A stretch of 64,000 nucleotides of DNA from Litchfieldella qijiaojingensis (GTDB taxonomy: Bacteria; Pseudomonadota; Gammaproteobacteria; Pseudomonadales; Halomonadaceae), in the NCBI RefSeq assembly GCF_014651875.1, contig NZ_BMXS01000004.1, positions 62,001 through 126,000 of the forward strand, in the 5' to 3' direction. Positions 8,284-17,225 of the stretch are shown here, in pieces. Made by a program: the position numbers and the translations under genes. The notes beneath the pieces were generated by a model. That model saw only the letters and a list, made by a program, of their open reading frames with translations, had not been told where the DNA came from and did no database searches. Every line of letters begins with the position of its first letter. The stretch's first letter is position 1.

Positions 8284-9765
8284 ATGACTATGTCCAACAA
8301 GCTAAGCGATCCGCGTCTGTTTCGTCAGCATGCCTATGTGGACGGCAAGTGGACATACGGCGACGGCGGTCGCGAGGAGGCCGTGAACGATCCGGCCACT
8401 GGCGAGGTGCTGGGTCATATTCCCTGGCTGGAAGCCGATCAGATCCGTAGTGCTGTGGATGCCGCCGAGAAGGCCTTTCCGCAGTGGCGGGCGCTGCGCG
8501 CCGACGAGCGTTGCGAGCGTCTGCTGGCCTGGTACGACCTGTTGCAGGCCAACCGTGAGGATCTGGCTACCATCATGACCCTGGAGCAGGGCAAGCCGCT
8601 GTCGGATGCCCGCGGCGAGGTCGAATATGGTGCCAGTTTCATCCGCTGGTTCGCCGAGGAGGGCAAGCGCACCTTCGGCGAGACCATTCCGAGCCATATC
8701 CCCAATGCGGCACTTGGCACCATCAAGGAGCCGGTGGGTATCGCCGCACTGATCACGCCGTGGAACTTCCCGCTGGCGATGATCACCCGCAAGGCTGCCG
8801 CGGCCATGGCCGCCGGCTGCCCCGTGATCGTCAAGCCCGCTGGCGAGACGCCGTTCTCGGCGCTGGCTCTGGCAGAACTGGCCGAACGTGCCGGGATCCC
8901 GGCCGGCATCTTCAACGTGGTGCTGGGAGAAGCGGCACAGGTTTCGAAGCTGCTGTGCGACGACGAGCGGGTCAAGGTGCTCTCCTTCACAGGCTCCACC
9001 CGCGTCGGACGGCTGCTGCTCGAGCAGTGCGCCAACACCGTCAAGCGGGTGTCGCTGGAGCTGGGTGGCAACGCTCCCTTCATCGTCGGTCCGGACATGG
9101 ATCCCAAGGAAGCGGCCTACGCAGCGGTGGCGGCCAAGTTCCAGACTGCCGGTCAGGACTGCCTGGCGGCTAACCGCATCCTGGTCCACGAGTCGATTCA
9201 TGACGACTTCGTCGAGCATTTCGCCGAACGCATGTCGGCACTGACCGTGGGCAACGGCCTGAACAGCGAAGTCGACCTTGGGCCGCTGATCCATGGACAG
9301 GCGGTGGACAAGGCCGCCCAGATCGTCGACGACGCGATCTCCCAGGGGGCGACGCTAGTGGCCGGTGATCAGTCGCAGGCACCGGGACCCAACTTCTTCA
9401 TGCCGGTGTTGCTCACTGGAGTGACCCCGAAGATGAAGGTCTGGCGCGAGGAGAACTTTGCCCCGGTGGCCGGCGTTACCGCCTATAGCGACGACGACCA
9501 GGTCATCGAGATGGCCAACGATACCGAGTACGGCCTGGCGGCGTATGTCTACACCCACGACATTCGCCGTATCTGGAAGCTGCTGCGCGCACTGGAGTAC
9601 GGCATGGTGTCGGTCAATTCCGTGAAGATGACCGGCCCGCCCATTCCCTTCGGCGGCGTCAAGCAGTCCGGCCTGGGGCGTGAAGGCGGCACCAGCGGTA
9701 TCGAGGAGTATCTCGAGACGAAGTATTACTGCCTGGGTAGCTTGGGATCGGTATCAGGGAGCTGA
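8284..9765 (+). CDS. doeC: aldehyde dehydrogenase DoeC (aspartate-semialdehyde to aspartate)
   Basis: A 493-aa NAD(P)-dependent aldehyde dehydrogenase of the succinate-semialdehyde (GabD) branch. Catalytic C293 lies in AGQDCL, the general-base Glu in SLELGGNAP, and the cofactor motif is FTGSTRVGR. In Halomonas the DoeC enzyme oxidises L-aspartate-semialdehyde formed by DoeD, giving aspartate. GGGGAGG at 8271-8277 stands 6 nt before ATG 8284; a second ATG at 8290 is nearly as well placed. A 238-bp non-coding gap upstream suggests its own promoter. doeD follows after a REP-like palindrome. A plain GabD role in GABA or polyamine catabolism is the alternative, given the decarboxylase upstream. 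Confidence 0.82.
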   Translation: MTMSNKLSDPRLFRQHAYVDGKWTYGDGGREEAVNDPATGEVLGHIPWLEADQIRSAVDAAEKAFPQWRALRADERCERLLAWYDLLQANREDLATIMTLEQGKPLSDARGEVEYGASFIRWFAEEGKRTFGETIPSHIPNAALGTIKEPVGIAALITPWNFPLAMITRKAAAAMAAGCPVIVKPAGETPFSALALAELAERAGIPAGIFNVVLGEAAQVSKLLCDDERVKVLSFTGSTRVGRLLLEQCANTVKRVSLELGGNAPFIVGPDMDPKEAAYAAVAAKFQTAGQDCLAANRILVHESIHDDFVEHFAERMSALTVGNGLNSEVDLGPLIHGQAVDKAAQIVDDAISQGATLVAGDQSQAPGPNFFMPVLLTGVTPKMKVWREENFAPVAGVTAYSDDDQVIEMANDTEYGLAAYVYTHDIRRIWKLLRALEYGMVSVNSVKMTGPPIPFGGVKQSGLGREGGTSGIEEYLETKYYCLGSLGSVSGS

Positions 9766-9776
9766 GCCTTTCGATC

Positions 9777-9804
9777 GTGGGAGCGCAGCGAGCTGCGCTC
9801 CCAC
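9777..9804. repeat. REP-like palindrome
   Basis: A perfect 13-bp inverted repeat (GTGGGAGCGCAGC / GCTGCGCTCCCAC) with a 2-nt centre, sitting in the doeC-doeD gap. The GTGGGAGCGC start is the signature of pseudomonad/halomonad REP elements. A second related copy lies at 12382-12428. It could also form an RNA hairpin stabilising the upstream message. Confidence 0.75.
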
Positions 9805-9851
9805 CAAGCTCCAGCATGCAGAAGAACGCTGAACAGAATTCGGGAACAACC

Positions 9852-9873
9852 TCCCCGGCATGAGAGCCGGGGA
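9852..9873 (+). promoter_or_regulatory. hairpin immediately upstream of the doeD ribosome site
   Basis: TCCCCGGC (9852-9859) pairs perfectly with GCCGGGGA (9866-9873) around a 6-nt loop, 5 nt before the AGGAG of doeD at 9879-9883. In an mRNA this could affect doeD translation or mark a processing site. No T-run follows, so it is not a standard terminator. Function is inferred only from position. Confidence 0.4.
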
Positions 9874-9889
9874 CATTCAGGAGAACGAC

Positions 9890-11296
9890 ATGAGCTTGCA
9901 CAAGGAACTGATCGAGCGCGACCGCAAGGTCACTTTCCATGCCTCCACCCACCTGCGCGATTTCGCGCATGGTGACGCGCCGGGTCGTGTCATCACTGGT
10001 GGCAAGGGCATCAATATCGTCGACAAGGACGGCCGCGAATTCATCGACGGTTTCGCCGGGCTGTACTGTGTCAATATCGGTTATGGCCGCACCGAAGTGG
10101 CCGAGGCCATCTACAAGCAGGCATTGGAACTGTCCTACTACCACACCTATGTGGGGCATTCCAACGAGCCGCAGATCGAGCTCTCCGAGAAGATCCTCAA
10201 GCTCTATGGCCCCGGTATGTCCAAGGTCTACTACGGCATGTCCGGCAGCGACGCCAATGAGACCCAGCTCAAGATCGTGCGTTACTACAACAACGTGTTG
10301 GGTCGCCCGCAGAAGAAGAAGGTCATCTCGCGGATGCGTGGCTATCACGGCTCTGGCATCGCCTCCGGCTCGCTGACCGGTCTGAAGGCGTTTCACGATC
10401 ACTTCGATCTGCCGATCGAGACCATTCGCCACACCGAGGCGCCGTATTACTACCATCGTGGTGCCGATCAGCAGGGTATGAGTGAGCGCGAGTTCTCACG
10501 TTACTGTGCCCGCAAACTCGAGGAAATGATCCTCGACGAGGGACCGGACACCGTGGCCGCTTTCATCGGTGAGCCGGTGCTGGGTACCGGTGGTATCGTG
10601 CCGCCGCCCGAAGGCTATTGGGACGAGATCCAGGCGGTGCTGGCCAAGTACGACGTGCTGCTGATCGCCGACGAGGTGGTATGTGGTTTCGGACGCACCG
10701 GTACCGAATTCGGCAGCCATCACTATGGCATCAAGCCCGACCTGATCACCGTGGCCAAGGGCTTGACCAGCGCCTATCAGCCGTTGTCCGGCGTGATCGT
10801 CGGTGACCGGGTGTGGAAGGTGCTGGAGCAGGGCACCGGCGAGTACGGCCCCATCGGCCACGGCTGGACATACTCCGGCCACGCTCTGGGCTGTGCCGCG
10901 GGCCTGGCCAACCTGGAGATCATCGAGCGCGAGGGCCTGACCCAGAACGCTGCGGAAACCGGTGCCTATCTGCAACGGCAGATGCAGGTTGCCTTCGGTG
11001 ACCATCCCATCGTCGGCCAGGTACGCGGCGTGGGTATGCTGGCGGCGCTGGAATTCTCGCCCAACCCGGCGTCTCGCAAGCACTTCGATCCGGCGCTCAA
11101 GGTCGGCCCGCGTATCTCGGCGGCGGCATTGGACGAGAACCTGATCGTTCGTGCCATGCCCCAGGGTGACATCCTCGGCTTCGCTCCGCCGCTGGTTGCC
11201 ACGCGCGGGGAAGTCGACGAGATCGTGGCGCGCACCAAGCGCGCGGTGGATCGCGTCACCGATGAGTTGGCCGCTTCCGGCGACCTGAAAGGCTGA
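9890..11296 (+). CDS. doeD: diaminobutyrate transaminase DoeD
   Basis: A 468-aa class-III PLP aminotransferase. The Schiff-base lysine is K290 in TVAKGLTSAYQPL; the DEVVCGFGRTG motif holding the cofactor Asp and the YYGMSGSDANETQ phosphate-binding region are visible. In ectoine degradation it converts 2,4-diaminobutyrate to aspartate-semialdehyde, which DoeC then oxidises. ATG 9890 has AGGAG at 9879-9883. The reading frame runs further upstream, but that would place the hairpin inside coding sequence. Gene order with doeC and eutBC supports the assignment. Confidence 0.83.
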   Translation: MSLHKELIERDRKVTFHASTHLRDFAHGDAPGRVITGGKGINIVDKDGREFIDGFAGLYCVNIGYGRTEVAEAIYKQALELSYYHTYVGHSNEPQIELSEKILKLYGPGMSKVYYGMSGSDANETQLKIVRYYNNVLGRPQKKKVISRMRGYHGSGIASGSLTGLKAFHDHFDLPIETIRHTEAPYYYHRGADQQGMSEREFSRYCARKLEEMILDEGPDTVAAFIGEPVLGTGGIVPPPEGYWDEIQAVLAKYDVLLIADEVVCGFGRTGTEFGSHHYGIKPDLITVAKGLTSAYQPLSGVIVGDRVWKVLEQGTGEYGPIGHGWTYSGHALGCAAGLANLEIIEREGLTQNAAETGAYLQRQMQVAFGDHPIVGQVRGVGMLAALEFSPNPASRKHFDPALKVGPRISAAALDENLIVRAMPQGDILGFAPPLVATRGEVDEIVARTKRAVDRVTDELAASGDLKG

Positions 11297-11364
11297 TTCG
11301 TCACTTGCTATGCTTATCGCCGCAGGGGGCAAACCCTGCGGCGATTCCGTGTGGAGAACTTCAT

Positions 11365-12363
11365 ATGCCCGAACCCATGCATGGTGTGACGCTGGCGTCG
11401 ATCTATGCGGCTCGCAAGCGCATCGCCGGCCAGGTGGCACGCACCCCGCTGATTCGTTCGCAGGCACTGTCCGAGCGCTTCGCGGCCGAGGTGTTTCTCA
11501 AGCTGGAAACCTGTCAGCCCACCGGTGCCTTCAAGTTGCGCGGTGCCACCAACATGATTGCGGCACTGATCGAGCAGCACGGCTACGATGCCTTGGCCAA
11601 GGGGGTGACCACGGCGTCGACCGGCAATCATGGCCGTGCGGTGGCCTATGCCGCCGCTCGTCTAGGGGTGCCGGCGACGATCTGTCTGTCGCAACTGGTG
11701 CCGGCCAACAAAGTGGCCGCCATCGAGGCGCTGGGAGCCACGGTGCGGCGAGTCGGCCGCAGCCAGGACGAGGCCTTCGAGGAGGTGGCGCGGCTGGTGC
11801 GTGAGGAGGGCATGACACTGATTCCGCCCTTCGACGATCCGCTGATCGCTGCCGGACAGGGCACCATTGGGGTGGAGTTGCTCGAGGATGAGCCACAGCT
11901 CGATCGAGTCCTGATCGGGCTTTCCGGTGGAGGTCTGCTAGGCGGCATCGGTGCCGCGCTCAAGGGCATTCGCCCCAGTATCCAGGTGACCGGTATCAGC
12001 TTGTCGCAAGGCGCGGCCATGTGGGAAAGCCTGCAGGCGGGGCACCCGGTCGAGGTCGAGGAAGTCGAGAGTCTGGGCGATTCGCTGGGTGGCGGTATCG
12101 GCCTCGACAATCGCTGTACCTTCGCCCTGGTGCGTGAGGTGATGGACGATCACCATCAGGTTTCGGAAGCGGCCATCGCCAATGCCATGGTCGATATCCT
12201 CGAGCAGGAGAAACGACTCGTCGAAGGTGCCGCCGTGGTCGGCCTGGCGGCCCTCGAGGAACATGGCCTGGATATTCGTGGCCAGAAGGTGGCACTGATC
12301 CTTTCCGGCAATGGCGTTTCGCTCGAGACCTTCGACCGGGCGAGGCAGATCGCCGAACGCTAG
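11365..12363 (+). CDS. eutB: hydroxyectoine utilization dehydratase EutB
   Basis: A 332-aa PLP fold-type II enzyme of the threonine dehydratase family. K57 in GAFKLRGATN is the PLP lysine and SGGGLLGG is the phosphate-binding glycine loop. No C-terminal ACT domain is present. Together with EutC it is proposed to convert hydroxylated intermediates of hydroxyectoine into the ectoine pathway. Start ATG 11365 is preceded by GGAG at 11352-11355. It follows doeD by 68 bp, and eutC comes next after a REP-like element. Without the eutC neighbour it would be called a threonine/serine dehydratase. Confidence 0.82.
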   Translation: MPEPMHGVTLASIYAARKRIAGQVARTPLIRSQALSERFAAEVFLKLETCQPTGAFKLRGATNMIAALIEQHGYDALAKGVTTASTGNHGRAVAYAAARLGVPATICLSQLVPANKVAAIEALGATVRRVGRSQDEAFEEVARLVREEGMTLIPPFDDPLIAAGQGTIGVELLEDEPQLDRVLIGLSGGGLLGGIGAALKGIRPSIQVTGISLSQGAAMWESLQAGHPVEVEEVESLGDSLGGGIGLDNRCTFALVREVMDDHHQVSEAAIANAMVDILEQEKRLVEGAAVVGLAALEEHGLDIRGQKVALILSGNGVSLETFDRARQIAER

Positions 12364-12381
12364 CTGTCAGCACATTTTTTC

Positions 12382-12428
12382 GTGGGAGCGCAGCTTGCTG
12401 CGCGATAATCGCCAGTCACTGCGCTCCC
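12382..12428. repeat. REP-like element, second copy with distal inverted half
   Basis: A GTGGGAGC start followed by GCGCAGC-TT-GCTGCGC (12388-12403) forms the hairpin, then CGATAATCG and a distal ACTGCGCTCCC (12418-12428) that is complementary to the start. The core matches the copy at 9777-9804. The arrangement of two facing units resembles paired REP structures. It lies between eutB and eutC. Confidence 0.7.
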
Positions 12429-12461
12429 CGAAGAACGAAACCGATTTTTGAGGGGGTTCAG

Positions 12462-13409
12462 ATGCAACTTTATCATCGCGACGCCATCGAGGCGGCGGTC
12501 AAGATCGACCAGGAGGCACTAGCCAAGGTGGAGTCGGGTTTTGCCGCCCTGGGACGTGGCGAGGTGGTACAGCCGCCGATCCTGTCGATGTCGATGGAGG
12601 AGTTCAATAGCGAAGTCGACGTCAAGACCGCGCATATTCGTGGCTGGGAACGCTTCGCCATCAAGGTCAGTACTGGCTCCTTCGACAATCCCAAACGCGG
12701 CTTGCCGAGCCTCAATGGATTGATGATGGTCTTCTCGGCCGAGACCGGCCTGGTCGATGCGGTGCTCTTCGACGAGGGATATCTGACCGCGGTGCGCACG
12801 GCGCTGGCCGGGGCTATCGCCGCCAAGCATCTGTCACGCAAGAATAGCCGCCGAGTCGCAGTACTGGGGGCCGGAGAGCAAGCCGAGCTGCAGGTCGAGG
12901 CGCTGCGCTTGGTGCGCGATATTGATAGCATCGATGTCTGGGCGCGTCGGCGCGAGGCGGCCGAAGCCTATGCCGACAAGATGCGCGACAGTGGGCTCGC
13001 CATCGAGGTGCATGACAGCGTCAAGTCGGCCTGTGCGCAAGCCGATATCGTGATCACCACGACACCGTCGCGTGAGCCGATTCTTCAGGCGACCGACCTG
13101 CCCGAAGGCGTGCATGTCACCGCCATGGGCTCCGATAGCCCGGATAAGCGTGAACTCGACGACGAAGTGATGATCCGCGCCGATGCCTTCGTCTGTGACA
13201 CTCGCGCCCAGAGCGAGAACAACGGCGAGCTCAAGGCCTTTGCTGGAAAACAGCCGCCGTTCAAGGTGTACGAGCTGGGCAAGGTGATTGCCGAGGGGCA
13301 GAACCTGCGCTTGTCGGATGCCACCATCACAGTCTGCGACCTCACGGGAACCGGGGTGCAGGACACGGCGATCGCCAATTTCGCCCTGTCCCGGCTGGCT
13401 GACGCCTGA
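12462..13409 (+). CDS. eutC: ectoine utilization protein EutC (ornithine cyclodeaminase/mu-crystallin family)
   Basis: A 315-aa NAD(P)-binding protein of the ornithine cyclodeaminase/mu-crystallin family. The Rossmann motif VAVLGAGEQAELQ sits near residues 128-140, and the N-terminal half carries the family's substrate-binding K in GWERFAIKVSTG. ATG 12462 has AGGGGG at 12451-12456. EutC usually neighbours EutB in hydroxyectoine-using bacteria, where it likely acts on imine or keto intermediates; the exact reaction is inferred from family and context. Confidence 0.82.
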   Translation: MQLYHRDAIEAAVKIDQEALAKVESGFAALGRGEVVQPPILSMSMEEFNSEVDVKTAHIRGWERFAIKVSTGSFDNPKRGLPSLNGLMMVFSAETGLVDAVLFDEGYLTAVRTALAGAIAAKHLSRKNSRRVAVLGAGEQAELQVEALRLVRDIDSIDVWARRREAAEAYADKMRDSGLAIEVHDSVKSACAQADIVITTTPSREPILQATDLPEGVHVTAMGSDSPDKRELDDEVMIRADAFVCDTRAQSENNGELKAFAGKQPPFKVYELGKVIAEGQNLRLSDATITVCDLTGTGVQDTAIANFALSRLADA

Positions 13410-13437
13410 CGGAAAAAGAGACCTTGCGTCGTGATCG

Positions 13438-13463
13438 GGCCCTGGCCGAGTTGAGCCAGGGCC
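13438..13463 (+). other. intergenic hairpin between eutC and the HAD gene
   Basis: GGCCCTGGC (13438-13446) and GCCAGGGCC (13455-13463) form a perfect 9-bp stem with an 8-nt loop. No T-tract follows, so a factor-independent terminator is unlikely. It may be an mRNA stabiliser or a partial attenuator. Confidence 0.4.
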
Positions 13464-13514
13464 ACCCCTGGGGCAAGCTATCGGCAACGACTCACGGGAA
13501 AGGGAGTGATTGGC

Positions 13515-14195
13515 ATGGCGATGGTTCTGGCTTTCGATGTCTACGGCACCCTGATCGACACCCATGGGGTGGTCACCGAACTCGAATCGGTGCTTGGCGA
13601 CAAGGCGATGGCCTTTTCCCAGCGCTGGCGCGACAAGCAGTTGGAATATGCCTTCCGCCGCGGCCTGATGGGCGCTTACGCGGATTTTGCCCAATGTACC
13701 CTGGAGGCCCTGGAATTCACCGACCGTGCCTTGGGAGCGGGCCTTTCCGAGACCCATAAGGATCACCTGATGGCGGCCTACACCAGGTTGCCTGCCTTTC
13801 CTGAGGCCACCGATGCCTTGGCAAGGTTGCACGAAGCCGGCGTGCGCTGCGTGGCCTTTTCCAACGGCACCCGTGAGGCGGTGGAGAGGCTGCTCATCCA
13901 GGCCAGTCTTCGCGAGCGTTTCGACGATATCGTCAGCGTCGACGAAATCAAGCGCTTCAAGCCCGATCCGGCGGTCTACTCCCACCTGCGCAGCCGGTTG
14001 GAATCCCGCGCTGACGACACCTGGCTGATCTCCAGCAATCCCTTCGACGTGATCGGCGCCAAGCATGCCGGCTTGCACGCCGCCTGGGTGAGACGCATTG
14101 CCGAGGCTCCTTTCGACCCTTGGGGCGGCGAGCCCGATCTCACCGTCACCGATCTGGAGACCCTGGCCGAACAGTTGATTGGTGCAAGAAAGTAA
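13515..14195 (+). CDS. haloacid dehalogenase type II-like hydrolase
   Basis: A 226-aa HAD-superfamily hydrolase. Nucleophile D8 lies in LAFDVYGTLIDT, the Thr/Ser motif in FSNGT, the Lys in KRFKPDP, and a C-terminal SSNPFDVIGA as in L-2-haloacid dehalogenases. Start at ATG 13515 is favoured by AAGGGAG upstream; GTG 13506 and ATG 13521 are alternatives. As last gene of the ectoine block, before a terminator, it may clear a phosphorylated or halogenated side product, but a link to ectoine is only positional. Confidence 0.78.
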   Translation: MAMVLAFDVYGTLIDTHGVVTELESVLGDKAMAFSQRWRDKQLEYAFRRGLMGAYADFAQCTLEALEFTDRALGAGLSETHKDHLMAAYTRLPAFPEATDALARLHEAGVRCVAFSNGTREAVERLLIQASLRERFDDIVSVDEIKRFKPDPAVYSHLRSRLESRADDTWLISSNPFDVIGAKHAGLHAAWVRRIAEAPFDPWGGEPDLTVTDLETLAEQLIGARK

Positions 14196-14226
14196 CGCTT
14201 TGCGTTGTACGGTCGGTGTTGCTTTG

Positions 14227-14251
14227 GATGCCCTCCTTTGAGGGCATCTTT
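14227..14251. terminator. terminator between convergent genes
   Basis: GATGCCCTC (14227-14235) and GAGGGCATC (14240-14248) form a 9-bp stem with a CTTT loop, followed by TTT. It ends the + strand ectoine block and abuts the stop codon of the convergent DUF3047 gene, so it could serve both. Confidence 0.72.
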
Positions 14252-14919
14252 CATGCTGGACAGTCGGGCGGTTCCGGCGTGGCCGAGAAGCCCAGCTGCG
14301 TGAACCAGGCCGTAGCATCGACACCGGCATTGTCGCCATCGCTCATCAGTGCCACACCGTCGATCCTGTTCGGACGAGAGTCGAACAGGATCTGGAAGTC
14401 GTCACGAACATTCCGTACTTCGGCCATCCAGCGGCCGATATTCTCTTCACCACCCTGCAAGGCCAACAGATGAGCGCGTGACGTGAAGGCATTGGGCCAG
14501 TCGGTCCCCGCGGCCTGACTGGAGGACCAGACGTAGTTCACCGACTGCACCTGCCAAGGCAGCAGGCCGGTCTTGTAGACCACGTAGACCCTGGCGGGAT
14601 AGTCATCGCCTGACTTGGTGGTCTCCTCCAGACCTGTGTGGGTATTTGACACCTGCCAACACCAGTGCAGATACGGTGTCTCGTCGAGGTCGATCTCGCG
14701 CTCGAGATACTTGGCTGAGGCCTGCCCTCGGGCACGAGCCTGGAGCACGGTCATACCATCGCGTTTCACCAGTCGATAGTCGGTCTCGCCTTTGAAAGAC
14801 CGCGTTGGCCACTGGGCGATGTCCTGGGCGGAGAAGTGCAGTTCCTGGGCCTCGCTCGTCAACCCGATGGTCATCAACAGCCCGGCAGTGAGCAGGGATA
14901 GCTTACCAGCTGAATTCAT
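14251..14919 (-). CDS. DUF3047 secreted protein
   Basis: A 222-aa protein with a typical signal peptide (first ~24 residues, ending near SEAQE). The rest matches the DUF3047 pattern as I know it: EREIDLDETPYLHWCWQV, PARVYVVYKTGLLPW, VNYVWSS and EVRNVRDDFQILF. Such proteins are exported beta-rich proteins of unknown function. It stands alone and converges on the ectoine block. Confidence 0.75.
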   Translation of the reverse strand: MNSAGKLSLLTAGLLMTIGLTSEAQELHFSAQDIAQWPTRSFKGETDYRLVKRDGMTVLQARARGQASAKYLEREIDLDETPYLHWCWQVSNTHTGLEETTKSGDDYPARVYVVYKTGLLPWQVQSVNYVWSSSQAAGTDWPNAFTSRAHLLALQGGEENIGRWMAEVRNVRDDFQILFDSRPNRIDGVALMSDGDNAGVDATAWFTQLGFSATPEPPDCPA

Positions 14920-15230
14920 GTGCTCTCCTCGTGGGGATGATGCAGCTCGTCAAGGAGGCTGCTCTGCCCGAGCGCTACATGATGTGATTCACGCGCCAGC
15001 GCAAGAGACCGTGCGCACCTCTCGATGGTCCCTGAGTCGCCTGCGGCCAGGCTTCCTTACACTGGCGAGGCATCGTGTGCCACTCCGCTTTCTCGCTGAT
15101 TTTTGCCTTATCTGGCCATCGCTCGGCGACTTTTCGTACAAACCCTGGTAAGGAATCGGGTGTTGGAGAGACCAACTGGATGGGCAAACACAATGTAATA
15201 CGACCATTTGACATCGTCGACGGGGGAAAT
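14920..15230. other. 311-bp divergent intergenic region
   Basis: Separates the DUF3047 gene (minus) from the DoxX-like gene (plus) and must carry promoters for both. Small overlapping reading frames here lack ribosome sites and family features. No clear sigma-70 pair or operator was recognised by eye. Confidence 0.4.
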
Positions 15231-15689
15231 ATGGCCAAAGCGTGGACACTCTTGTTCTTGAGAGTCTCGATGGGTTGGTTGCTGGTCATATGGGGAGTCA
15301 ACAAGATAGTCAATGTGGAACATAGTGTGGCAGTGGCCAACCATTACTATTTCGGATTTCTTGCCATGGAGGCGGCGTTGCCGATCGCCGGTATTTTCCA
15401 GGTGCTGATAGGACTCCTGGTGGTGATCGGCTTGGCCAGACGTTGGGTATATCCCATCCAGTTGCTGTTCAATGGTGGATCGCTCGTTGCGGTATTGCCC
15501 TCGGTGATTGACCCCTGGGGGTGGATATTCGAAGGCAGTAATGTCTTCTTCTATCCCTCCTTGATCATCTTCGCCAGTGCGATTCTATTGATCGTCTTCC
15601 GGGATCAGGACCAACTGGCATGGGATGCGCGGAGGCAGGCCAGGAGGAACAGGAGAAAAACCTGGACCGCGTCGCGCTGCAGTCATTGA
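15231..15689 (+). CDS. DoxX-like small membrane protein
   Basis: A 152-aa protein with about four hydrophobic segments (residues ~5-25, 42-65, 70-90, 105-125) and the DoxX-like pattern LRVSMGWLLVIWGVNK. The C-terminus is very basic. ATG 15231 follows GGGGGAAAT; a frame extending back to 15075 lacks a good start. DoxX-like proteins are often linked to oxidoreductase or sulfur chemistry; no specific role can be given here. Confidence 0.65.
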   Translation: MAKAWTLLFLRVSMGWLLVIWGVNKIVNVEHSVAVANHYYFGFLAMEAALPIAGIFQVLIGLLVVIGLARRWVYPIQLLFNGGSLVAVLPSVIDPWGWIFEGSNVFFYPSLIIFASAILLIVFRDQDQLAWDARRQARRNRRKTWTASRCSH

Positions 15690-15824
15690 ATCCCGGCAAG
15701 CCTGATCGATCGTGGATCCGTATTTTCGGTCGGACTGGCTTCAGGGCATGCCACATCCGCGATGTAAGGAAACGGGGGCCCGCTTGACCAAGGGCTTGGA
15801 CTGTATGGAAAGGGAACCGGTTCG

Positions 15825-17225
15825 ATGACACTCGACCACTCGTTGATGTTCTGGGGCTTTCTGCTGGTCTACGGTGGCCTCATGTATTGGCTATCGCCGC
15901 GCAGTCATAGCGCGGCGTCGTTTTATCGTGGGGCGGATGCGCGGGGGAACCCGGTGGGTCAGTGGTCGCTGACAGCCAGCATTTTCATCAGTTGGATCTT
16001 CGCCAAGTCGGTAACCAATGCCGCCAACCTCGGCGAAGCCTATGGCGTGGTGGGCGGGCTTGCCTATGCCACCTACTGGTTGTCGATACCGCTGGCCGGG
16101 TACGTGATCTATCTGATTCGAACCCAGACCGGTGCCGAGAGCCTGACTCACTTCCTGACCTCACGCTTCGGACGCCTGGCGGCACTGAGCTTCGGTGTGG
16201 CAATCCTGATTCGCCTTTACAACGAGGTGTGGAGCAATACCGCTGTGGTCGGCGGTTATTTCGGCGTGCCAGGGGAGCCCGGTTACTATCTGGCTGCCCT
16301 GCTGTTCACCGCCTTCACCCTGGCCTACAGCCTCAAGGGCGGGCTACGTAGTTCGATCTTCACCGACATGATTCAGGCGGTGTTGTTCGTGTTTTTCGTC
16401 GGTGCGGTGCTGTTCCTGGTCATGCCCAGTACGGGCCCCAGCCAGTTGCTCACCACTGGCAGCTTCACCCTTGGCGGCGGCATGGACCTGCTGCTGGTGG
16501 CTGGGTTGCAGATATTCAGTTATCCCTTCCACGACCCGGTGCTCACCGACCGAGGCTTCGTCAACCGCGAGAAGACCATGCTCAAGAGCTTCATCGTTGC
16601 CGGCTTGCTGGGCTTCGTCGCAGTGTTCTCCTTTAGCCTGTTAGGAGTGCATGCTCAGTTGCAGGGTATCGAGGGCATGGGCAACACCCCGGCGGCGGTG
16701 GGGCAGGCACTGGGGCTCGCGGCCCTGGCGGCGATGACCATTATCATGATGACTTCGGCGGGCTCGACCCTGGATTCCACTTTTACTTCCTTCGCCAAAT
16801 CGCTGGCGGTGGATCTGCCGCGCTTGGCCGGTCGTCTTCGGGGGCTTCCCAGTATGCGTGTCGGGGCCGTGGTCATGGTGGTCTTCGCCATTCTCGGCAA
16901 CCTGCCGATGTTCGCCGGCACCGATATCCTCAAGGCTACCACCGTCAGCGGCACCATGGTCATGGGCCTGGCCCCGGTGTTTCTGTTCTACCGCCTGACC
17001 CGCTGGTCGCCATGGAGCTTTCATCTGAGCTTCTGGAGCGGGGTGGGGCTGGGCATCCTGCTTGCTGCCGGTCTGATACCCGAGGCCTGGCGGATCGGCG
17101 ACGGTCCCTATGGTCTGCTGTTGGGTGTCAATGCCTGGGGGCTGCTGCTTAGCACCGGCGGGTTCTTCCTGCCGCTGGTACTGCGGCGCCTGGTGCGTTC
17201 CCCCCGACTCGGTGAGGCACCCTGA
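15825..17225 (+). CDS. sodium:solute symporter family protein
   Basis: A 466-aa integral membrane protein with about 12-13 hydrophobic segments and the SSS-family pattern (SLTASIFISWIFAKSV, AGSTLDSTFTSFAKSLAVDL). ATG 15825 follows AAGGGAA. The stop overlaps the start of the phosphoesterase gene (TGATG), so translation is probably coupled. These carriers couple Na+ influx to uptake of sugars, carboxylates, proline or nucleosides. Coupling with a phosphoesterase gene suggests handling of a dephosphorylated organic compound, but that is inference. Confidence 0.82.
   Translation: MTLDHSLMFWGFLLVYGGLMYWLSPRSHSAASFYRGADARGNPVGQWSLTASIFISWIFAKSVTNAANLGEAYGVVGGLAYATYWLSIPLAGYVIYLIRTQTGAESLTHFLTSRFGRLAALSFGVAILIRLYNEVWSNTAVVGGYFGVPGEPGYYLAALLFTAFTLAYSLKGGLRSSIFTDMIQAVLFVFFVGAVLFLVMPSTGPSQLLTTGSFTLGGGMDLLLVAGLQIFSYPFHDPVLTDRGFVNREKTMLKSFIVAGLLGFVAVFSFSLLGVHAQLQGIEGMGNTPAAVGQALGLAALAAMTIIMMTSAGSTLDSTFTSFAKSLAVDLPRLAGRLRGLPSMRVGAVVMVVFAILGNLPMFAGTDILKATTVSGTMVMGLAPVFLFYRLTRWSPWSFHLSFWSGVGLGILLAAGLIPEAWRIGDGPYGLLLGVNAWGLLLSTGGFFLPLVLRRLVRSPRLGEAP

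Noticed and set aside
12834-14339. 501-aa minus-strand frame over eutC and the HAD gene
   Set aside because: Both + strand genes have full family motifs and ribosome sites; the long antisense frame comes from codon bias.
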